Positions 7,176 to 12,337 of a stretch of 12,337 bases of DNA are shown here, piece by piece. The DNA is taken from assembly GCA_002315495.1 (NCBI GenBank), contig DCGJ01000111.1:1-12337 (forward strand), written 5' to 3'. The notes beneath the pieces are model-generated. The model was not told the origin of the DNA and did no database searches. It saw only the letters and a list, made by a program, of their open reading frames with translations. How positions within the stretch are numbered: the first letter of the stretch is position 1; each line of letters opens with the position of its first letter. Origin of the DNA: Lachnoclostridium sp. UBA1781. GTDB taxonomy: Bacteria > Bacillota > Clostridia > Lachnospirales > Lachnospiraceae. Both the position numbers and the translations under genes were made by a program.

Positions 7176-7273
7176 CCAGCCCGCTACAACTAGAATGTCA
7201 GCATTTCCCCAGGTGAGAATAGGATTGTCCAGCCCTATACAACAAGGATGTCAGTGTTACCCGAGGTGAGAAT
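7176..7273 (-). repeat. direct repeat, 53-base period (right part of nested element)
   Basis: Two 45-base copies, 7176-7220 and 7229-7273, agree at 37 of 45 positions. Both begin CCAGCCC and end AGGTGAGAAT. Read on the minus strand, each contains (G/A)CTGACA...TTGTA...GGGCTGG, a diverged version of the block in the two left copies. The whole element thus has two direct copies on each side of a palindrome, with the sides inverted relative to each other. Confidence 0.78.
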
Positions 7274-7275
7274 CG

Positions 7276-7306
7276 TACATACAACTTCGTTTGCATCTTG
7301 TATGTA
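7276..7306. repeat. small hairpin, 9-bp perfect stem
   Basis: TACATACAA (7276-7284) and TTGTATGTA (7298-7306) form a perfect 9-bp stem with a 13-base loop. The sequence CGTACATACA (7274-7283) occurs again as a direct copy at 7380-7389. No T run follows, so this is not a normal terminator. I see nothing else in 7307-7414, which has no gene and no further clear structure. Confidence 0.55.
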
Positions 7307-7414
7307 AACATCTAGGCAGCTACATTCCTACCTACGCTCACATTGCTAACTTGTATATAGTTTTCAGGGCACTTCCATCCGTACATACATCCCACAATTT
7401 CACACACCAAAATA

Positions 7415-7456
7415 GGCGTCGTGACTATCCAAAGGATAATCACAACGCCATTTTTT
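7415..7456 (-). terminator. rho-independent terminator after the ABC transporter gene
   Basis: Arms at 7415-7430 and 7434-7449 form a 16-bp stem with a 3-base loop. Two positions are mismatched as plus-strand RNA (C-A) but become G-U wobbles in minus-strand RNA, so the hairpin is fully paired only for minus transcripts. On that strand it is preceded by an A run overlapping the stop codon and followed by TATTTT. On the plus strand it is followed by ATTTTTT, so it may also stop plus-strand readthrough. The pairing pattern points to the minus strand as the main user. Confidence 0.85.
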
Positions 7457-9812
7457 ATTCTGCATGTTTCAAAAGTTTAATCGGTTTATAATCCGAAATC
7501 AACCAAAGAGGAATGATTACGGTAATAACAGCTGCAACCATTACTGCCCCGAAGATTATTAATTCCGTTGAGACATTATGATAAATCAGTTTAGAGACAA
7601 AACCTAGTCGTGCCATAAACTTAGCATTAATCTTCGCGAAGATTACTCCGTTAATGATAGTGGATAAAATTTCAAGAATAATACATATCAAAAAGGCTTC
7701 AAACAGCCATATCTTGGAAATATCCGTATAGCGAACTCCCAAAGAACGAAGAATTCCTATCTGATGATAGTTATCTCTCACATTAAACGAGAAGAATAAA
7801 ATCATCAATAGCCCCAGAAGAGTCCCCATTATTATCATAATAACCTGGTAGACCCATCGAATACTTTTATAGGATTCGTAACGAGAAGTATACTCTGACA
7901 TTAAGCCCATATCAGTGTCAATTTTTTTATCATACACATTCTTATACAACTCACTTTGAGTTCTATTGTCCTCATTCAATCGTATTTCTACAGAATCATA
8001 TATTTTGTTGTTACAAAATGCAGAAATAACGTTTCCATAATCCTCTTCCCCTAATGTGATTCCAGCTTGGCTACCCGTATATATCCCAACAATTGTTATT
8101 TCCGGGACAACACTGTACAGATCAAGATATCCATTTAACTCAGGATTCGATGCCAGATTCCAAAACGAAACCTCAGCGTCATTAATCTCATAATCTTGAA
8201 TATCATATGGTAGAAGCATCTGTTTCTGTGCATATTCAACTGAGATTGCGATTTCACCCTTTCTTTCCGGAAGTCTTCCCCAACAAAGTTCAATATCATC
8301 GGAGATATTCTTCGTTGACTGTAGATATTCACGATCGTCACTCGGAGAGACTCCAATCATTTTATCCGTAATCTCAGCAAATGGGAGTGAAATCATCTGC
8401 TGTTTTCCGAGAAATTCGTAGTATTGTTTTGAAACAAGAACTCGTGTACCTTCCTTCTGTATCCTTTCCAGGTCATCATATAATGGTGGGTTTGACTCTA
8501 ATATTTGAGCGGAATTCATTTGTTCCACACCACAAATCGTCATGCTGCAGTTATTTATTGTAATCTCCGTACCAATACAGTCTTTTGAAAGGCCAAGTAT
8601 AATCTGTAAGTAATCCGAAATAACCACTTCGTTTTCCGCTTGCGGAAGCGAGCCCTTTATTACATTATTACCTGTCGCCTTTCCATTAACAACCAGAACA
8701 CACTCTTGTTCTTCCCCGTTGGACACAACACATGCGTTCAATCGCGAAAAACAATTATCACTGACAAATTGTTCGTCCAAGAAACTCCTATATTCTGAAC
8801 GGTTTCGTATTTCGAAATCTTGAAGTACATTCTCTACTTGAAGCGAATGTGTTTCATAGGTCTCATAGTACCCAATATTATTACTGGTTAAATAATGCGA
8901 TATTGTTTTCCCAATATCCATAGTATAGATTGTTGCCGCATATCGGAGACATCCGAGAACAATCAGCATGATTAGAATCATTAAAATCAGCTTAATCTTT
9001 TTTATCCAAATGGCATTTAGGGCAAGTCGAGTAATTGTTTTATAATCAAGTACTGACGTTTCTATGTTTTCCCGATTACAAATTTCTGTTACTAATTCAT
9101 CTTTCTCCTTGCAGGAAATTTCAGTGATTTCACCGATTTCTCCATTTTTCATTTGAATGATACAATCTGAATACTCTTCAGCCAATTCCCGATCGTGTGT
9201 AACCATTACAACCAGACATCGTTGTGCACATTTTCTCAGTACGGACATCACTGTATTGCCACTCTCGGAATCCAGGTTTCCGGTTGGTTCATCCGCCAGA
9301 AGAATAGATGGCCCTTTTATCAGCGCACGAGCAATTGCAACCCGTTGTTGCTGTCCCCCTGATAGCTCATATATTTTTCTCTTCTCCATCCCTTCTAAGC
9401 CAACAAAGGACAGACTTTCCAAAACAAGATGAGTTATTTCGTTCTCGCTTTTAGTCTCCCATTTCTGCTGTTCCAAAACGATACGAATATTCTGTTCTAC
9501 ACTCCAATCCTCAACCAAATTATAGTTCTGGAATACAAATCCAAGATTTCGATTTCTGAAATCATTGAGTTCGCTTTCCGTTAGTGCAGAAATCTCAACC
9601 TTCTTCACATCTTGAGACCACGTAATCTTGCCTTCTGTGACTTTGTCCAGTGTACCCATTAAGTTTAAAAGCGTTGTCTTACCACAACCACTCGGGCCCA
9701 GTATCGAATAAAAACCGCAATCCGGCAATTCCAGGCATACCCTATTAAGCGCACTAACCTGTTTATTTCTTGAGGTAATGTAAGTTTTTGAAACTGAATC
9801 TAAAACAAGCAT
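7455..9812 (-). CDS. MacB-like ABC transporter, ATPase fused to FtsX-type permease
   Basis: This 785-aa protein carries both halves in one chain. The ATPase is at about 1-230: Walker A GPSGCGKT (39-46), Q95, signature LSGGQ (150-154), Walker B ILLADE (170-175) and H206 (VTHD). This is the LolD/MacB subtype. A first membrane helix follows at about 273-295, then a large extracytoplasmic domain of roughly 350 residues, then three C-terminal helices with the FtsX motif 'IGILRSLGVRYTDISKIW'. This order (ATPase, one helix, outer domain, three helices) matches MacB-type mechanotransmitters, which work as dimers and act on substrates outside the membrane. Its substrate is unknown; antimicrobial peptide defence or peptide/lipoprotein release are possibilities. 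It follows the 212-aa gene by 9 bases, with a strong TAGGAGGAGA ribosome site. The gene is AT-rich compared with its neighbours: 7981-8040 has only 16 G or C of 60. Confidence 0.9.
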   Translation of the reverse strand: MLVLDSVSKTYITSRNKQVSALNRVCLELPDCGFYSILGPSGCGKTTLLNLMGTLDKVTEGKITWSQDVKKVEISALTESELNDFRNRNLGFVFQNYNLVEDWSVEQNIRIVLEQQKWETKSENEITHLVLESLSFVGLEGMEKRKIYELSGGQQQRVAIARALIKGPSILLADEPTGNLDSESGNTVMSVLRKCAQRCLVVMVTHDRELAEEYSDCIIQMKNGEIGEITEISCKEKDELVTEICNRENIETSVLDYKTITRLALNAIWIKKIKLILMILIMLIVLGCLRYAATIYTMDIGKTISHYLTSNNIGYYETYETHSLQVENVLQDFEIRNRSEYRSFLDEQFVSDNCFSRLNACVVSNGEEQECVLVVNGKATGNNVIKGSLPQAENEVVISDYLQIILGLSKDCIGTEITINNCSMTICGVEQMNSAQILESNPPLYDDLERIQKEGTRVLVSKQYYEFLGKQQMISLPFAEITDKMIGVSPSDDREYLQSTKNISDDIELCWGRLPERKGEIAISVEYAQKQMLLPYDIQDYEINDAEVSFWNLASNPELNGYLDLYSVVPEITIVGIYTGSQAGITLGEEDYGNVISAFCNNKIYDSVEIRLNEDNRTQSELYKNVYDKKIDTDMGLMSEYTSRYESYKSIRWVYQVIMIIMGTLLGLLMILFFSFNVRDNYHQIGILRSLGVRYTDISKIWLFEAFLICIILEILSTIINGVIFAKINAKFMARLGFVSKLIYHNVSTELIIFGAVMVAAVITVIIPLWLISDYKPIKLLKHAE

Positions 9813-9821
9813 TGTCTCCTC

Positions 9822-10460
9822 CTAATTATTTGGCATATGATCTACCAGTGACGTAAATGCGTTATCGGCAAAAGAATAATGAACATAGCTAGTATCTTTT
9901 TTTTCCTCTTCTGTTTCTACATCGCTTCTTTTCCAGACTCCGTAGCAGGCCGTTGGATGATCTGCCCCTGGGTAATGATATGCTGCAATCGAAAAATCAT
10001 CCTCTTCTATGGATTCTATCCTTCCAAGTCCGCACTTGATAATTAGTTCCATCTGATTACCTGCATAGATAAAATGATAACGACCATCATTCTGCACATA
10101 CTGGATAATCTTTTTATAATCCTCTTCGACCAATTCACAATTATCATCCGTATCATCAATAACAATATAGACATTTTGATACCCTTCTCTTGGCTTAAGA
10201 ATTGTATCACTGACTTCCGTCTCCACGCGGACAGGAACCTCGTATTGATAGTCTTCCCATTTGCCGTACCAGATGATATCAGTCGGATGCTTCTCTCTTA
10301 GTACATAGGCTGAGTATTCAACGATATCCCAACCTTCTTTCCAGTCCGAAGAATTATCATCTGAATTATAGTTTGTACAAATAATATGATAAACCCAAAA
10401 AACAACTCCGCCTAATGTGAGAACCACGAATAATAAGAGTAAAATCAGTTTTTTCCTCAT
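9822..10460 (-). CDS. membrane-anchored extracytoplasmic protein of unknown function, ABC transporter partner candidate
   Basis: This 212-aa protein has a basic start (MRKK), one hydrophobic helix at about 4-26 and a polar, acidic outer domain. C29 follows the helix (HIIC), but there is no good lipobox, so an uncleaved signal anchor is more likely than a lipoprotein. The outer domain is rich in Asp, Glu, Tyr and Trp, with runs such as YIVIDDTDD and FIYAGNQMEL suggesting beta strands. I do not recognise a family. The frame extends upstream to an ATG at 10514, but the start at 10460 is preferred because of AAGGAG seven bases before it. Only 9 bases separate it from the ABC gene, so the two are surely co-expressed; it may bind the substrate or modulate the transporter. 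Base composition is AT-rich like the ABC gene. Confidence 0.78.
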   Translation of the reverse strand: MRKKLILLLLFVVLTLGGVVFWVYHIICTNYNSDDNSSDWKEGWDIVEYSAYVLREKHPTDIIWYGKWEDYQYEVPVRVETEVSDTILKPREGYQNVYIVIDDTDDNCELVEEDYKKIIQYVQNDGRYHFIYAGNQMELIIKCGLGRIESIEEDDFSIAAYHYPGADHPTACYGVWKRSDVETEEEKKDTSYVHYSFADNAFTSLVDHMPNN

Positions 10461-10467
10461 AGCTGAT

Positions 10468-10473
10468 CTCCTT
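10468..10473 (-). promoter_or_regulatory. ribosome binding site deciding the start of the 212-aa gene
   Basis: AAGGAG on the minus strand, seven bases before the ATG at 10460. The upstream alternative ATG (10514-10512) overlaps the stop codon of the kinase gene (TAATG) and would add 18 polar residues before the hydrophobic anchor. Confidence 0.75.
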
Positions 10474-10513
10474 TTTAATACATCTTTATTTGTATTGAGT
10501 TGTTTATTTCCCA

Positions 10514-11350
10514 TTAATACTTCAACAATTCCATATAATACGGCAGCTCCGCCTCCAGGTTCACCGCATAATTCACGCTTCCCGGTGTTTCAAAGGTATT
10601 CTTTATGCAGGCGCAGGTGTAATCTGCGGCGATTTGAAGGGCCTGCTCCACTGATTTTTCCTTCATTAACGCCCCGGTAAATGCGGCCGCAAACACATCT
10701 CCTGTCCCATGTGATTTGTACGGAACTCTCGGAGTGGAATAACGGAAGAACTCTCCTGTATCCGACACATAACCGGTATATCCAAAACCTCCATCGGAAA
10801 ATGTGGTGCCTGTAATCACACTGATTCCTGCGCCCAAGCGATCCAGTTTCACAAGAAGACCTTCTATCGTCTTCTCATCCGCTTCTTCTCCCGGATATTC
10901 TTCCGAAAGCATAAGGCAGGCCTCCGAGATGTTCGGAAGTACAATGTCTGCCTTGCTGCAAAGTTTTCCCATTTCCTTAGCAAAATGCTCATCAAAACCG
11001 GTATAAAGTCTGCCATTATCTGACATCGCAGGATCCACAATAATCTTCGTATTCTCTCCGCGGAAGGTATCAAAGTAGGTCTTTACAATATCAATCTGAC
11101 GTTCGCTACCCAGGTATCCGGTGTAAATGGCATCAAAGTGAAACCCTTCCTTCTTCCAATGTTCCAAAATCGGAAGCATATCATCTGTCAGGTCACGGAA
11201 GGTGAATCCACTAAACATGGTATGCGTGGAAAGTACCGCAGTTGGCACAATCGCCGGCTCCACACCCGCTGCCGAAAGCACCGGAATTGCTGCGGTTAAG
11301 GAGCATTTTCCAATGCAGCTAATATCTTGTATCGTTAAAACTCGTTTCAT
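10514..11350 (-). CDS. pdxY: pyridoxine/pyridoxamine kinase, ribokinase superfamily
   Basis: This 278-aa PfkB/ribokinase-fold kinase would phosphorylate pyridoxal, pyridoxamine or pyridoxine with ATP in the B6 salvage route to PLP. Visible features are the N-terminal substrate region QDISCIGKCSLTAAIPVLSA (8-27), a DPAMSDNG segment (106-113), TGT around 180-182, and the anion-hole/catalytic motif SHGTGD (213-218) with D218 as the probable base. Length and motifs fit the PdxY/PdxK group; such clostridial proteins are often annotated as pyridoxamine kinase. Some relatives phosphorylate hydroxymethylpyrimidine instead, so substrate choice is not proven, and the symbol is given for the family. The start ATG at 11350 has AAGGAAG upstream. 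It lies 49 bases after the cysteine desulfurase on the same strand; no clear terminator separates them, and the desulfurase uses PLP. Confidence 0.82.
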   Translation of the reverse strand: MKRVLTIQDISCIGKCSLTAAIPVLSAAGVEPAIVPTAVLSTHTMFSGFTFRDLTDDMLPILEHWKKEGFHFDAIYTGYLGSERQIDIVKTYFDTFRGENTKIIVDPAMSDNGRLYTGFDEHFAKEMGKLCSKADIVLPNISEACLMLSEEYPGEEADEKTIEGLLVKLDRLGAGISVITGTTFSDGGFGYTGYVSDTGEFFRYSTPRVPYKSHGTGDVFAAAFTGALMKEKSVEQALQIAADYTCACIKNTFETPGSVNYAVNLEAELPYYMELLKY

Positions 11351-11399
11351 TCTATTCTTCCTTTTGAATCACTAATCATCATTTTTTCACGTGTATACG

Positions 11400-12337
11400 C
11401 TACATTCCCTTACCGGCCCGCTGTGCGCGAAGCTTCGTGACAGTTTCAATCATTACATCCGCAACCGTCATCATTTCTTCCATCGTCGTATCGATTGACA
11501 TAGACAACCGAATCGATCCACGAATCATATCCTCTCCAACGCCCATCGCCGAAAGCACATGCGACGGTTCATTTCGACTCGAAGTACAAGCCGAGCCACC
11601 CGAGCATCGAATTCCTTTCAGGTCCAAAAACACAAGTATAGCCGAAGCCTCCACCCCTTGGAAACTTACATTAATGGTAGAAGGGATGCCCGTCTCTCCA
11701 CCATTTATTGCGATACCTTCCAGACCACCCAATAGTCTTTCCGTAAATGCGGCCCGAAGTTCCTTCCATCTTTCCTGTGTATCGGACAAGCCTCGATTCG
11801 CCAGCTGAAGGGCATGGGACATTCCCACAACAGAAGGAACATTTTCCGTGCCGGAGCGAAGTCTCTGCTCCTGACCGCCTCCATGAAGGAGTGGAGCCAC
11901 GCGAATCCCCTCGCGAATATATAGCAAACCAACGCCCTTTGGACCACCAAATTTATGTCCGGAAAGACTAAGCATATCGACCTTTGAAGCATCTATTTTC
12001 AGATGACCGGCCGCTTGCACTGCGTCCGTATGAAAGCAAATGCCCCTCTCTCTCGCAAGCTCTGCGATTTCTTCAACCGGCTGAATCGCGCCGGTTTCAT
12101 TATTCACGGTCATAACCGTAATTAAGGCTTATTTGCCGGTAATTGCCCTACGAAGTTGATCAACCTCCACTACACCGAGCGCATTTACCGGCAAATAGGT
12201 CACTTCATATCCATGTTTTTCGAGGTATTCACAGGTTTCCAAAACAGCGTGATGCTCAACCATAGAAGTAATCACATGGTTTCCTTTGGTCGGATTGGCT
12301 TCCAAGAAGCCCTTGATTGCCCAGTTATCGCTTTCCG
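11400..12337 (-). pseudogene. nifS: group I cysteine desulfurase (NifS/IscS), interrupted by an in-frame TAA; N terminus outside window
   Basis: Cysteine desulfurases use PLP to release sulfur from cysteine for Fe-S clusters and tRNA thiolation. Both parts of the frame match the family: EHHAVLETCEYLEKHGYEV upstream, then NNETGAIQPV, HTDAVQAAGH, the PLP-lysine site SGHKFGGPKG, RSGTENV and the catalytic-cysteine motif GGSACTS (group I type). The upstream frame runs to ...LRRAITGK, hits TAA at 12131-12129, and continues in the same frame as ALITVMTVNNE. No bases are inserted or lost; the stop stands where the family usually has Thr or Ser. The downstream ATG at 12113 has no ribosome site, and a product from it would lack the N-terminal part including the conserved histidine. 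The options are a true nonsense mutation, a sequencing or assembly error, or readthrough. All other motifs are intact, so the damage is recent if real. The window edge cuts the N terminus. Confidence 0.8.
12130..12197. repeat. 13-bp perfect inverted repeat inside the desulfurase gene
   Basis: TATTTGCCGGTAA (12130-12142) is mirrored exactly by TTACCGGCAAATA (12185-12197) with 42 bases between. The premature TAA (12131-12129) is formed mostly from the left arm. The enclosed segment still encodes a normal desulfurase stretch (NALGVVEVDQLRRAI), so it is in its native orientation. Confidence 0.85.

Noticed and set aside
6971..7273. CRISPR array in the repeat region
   Set aside because: Only two copies per side, inverted between sides, with no spacer pattern of constant length and no cas gene.
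7291..7491. Plus-strand 66-residue frame across the terminator
   Set aside because: It runs through the hairpin and terminator into the end of the ABC gene; no ribosome site.
10461..10514. Longer start for the 212-aa protein (ATG overlapping the kinase stop)
   Set aside because: It would put 18 polar residues before the membrane anchor; the internal ATG has a much better ribosome site.
12129..12131. Recoded TAA (alternative genetic code, selenocysteine or pyrrolysine)
   Set aside because: Several genes in the window end at TAA; selenocysteine uses TGA and pyrrolysine TAG; the family has Thr/Ser here.
12130..12197. Invertible DNA switch flanked by the 13-bp inverted repeats
   Set aside because: The present orientation encodes a normal desulfurase stretch; flipping the 42-base core would add a new stop and restore nothing. 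No recombinase gene is in the window.

Overview
The window looks like the chromosome of a low-to-mid GC, spore-forming Firmicute, most likely a clostridial/Lachnospiraceae-type anaerobe. The evidence is a GerW (YtfJ)-type sporulation gene next to a DUF2953 gene, as in the Bacillus ytfI-ytfJ pair, an RqcH/NFACT protein, strong GGAGG-type ribosome binding sites and a perfect consensus sigma-A promoter. The species cannot be fixed from the sequence alone.

Left part (1-4038, minus strand): a tight five-gene operon reading right to left from a perfect TTGACA-17-TATAAT promoter at 4130-4158. In transcription order it encodes a rhomboid-like membrane protein that lacks the protease catalytic residues and carries a C-terminal zinc-binding tail; an unrecognised 449-aa helical protein; an unrecognised 96-aa protein; a DUF2953 membrane protein with a long acidic insert; and the start of GerW, cut by the window edge. 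Genes are separated by 3-81 bases or overlap by 4, so they are probably one transcript.

Middle part (4170-6964, plus strand): a divergent promoter drives rqcH (ribosome quality control, C-terminal Ala tailing) and, 46 bases on, a HisJ-family PHP histidinol phosphatase. The two divergent promoters sit back to back, and both -35 regions lie in or next to an inverted repeat.

6965-7454 is a gene-free stretch. It holds a GC-rich nested repeat/palindrome element (6971-7273) that resembles no simple terminator, a small hairpin, and a terminator for the genes to its right.

Right part (7455-12337, minus strand, transcribed toward the terminator): a group I cysteine desulfurase (nifS/iscS) reading frame interrupted by one in-frame TAA, a pyridoxine/pyridoxamine kinase, then a noticeably AT-rich pair made of a 212-aa membrane-anchored protein and a 785-aa MacB-like ABC transporter (ATPase and permease in one chain). 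The kinase could supply PLP, the cofactor of the desulfurase. The AT-rich ABC pair looks like an acquired cassette.

The points most worth a second look are the desulfurase stop codon, which lies in one arm of a perfect 13-bp inverted repeat (a likely template-switch mutation); the nested repeat element after hisJ; the pseudo-rhomboid plus unknown-protein operon linked to sporulation; and the two-gene ABC cassette.
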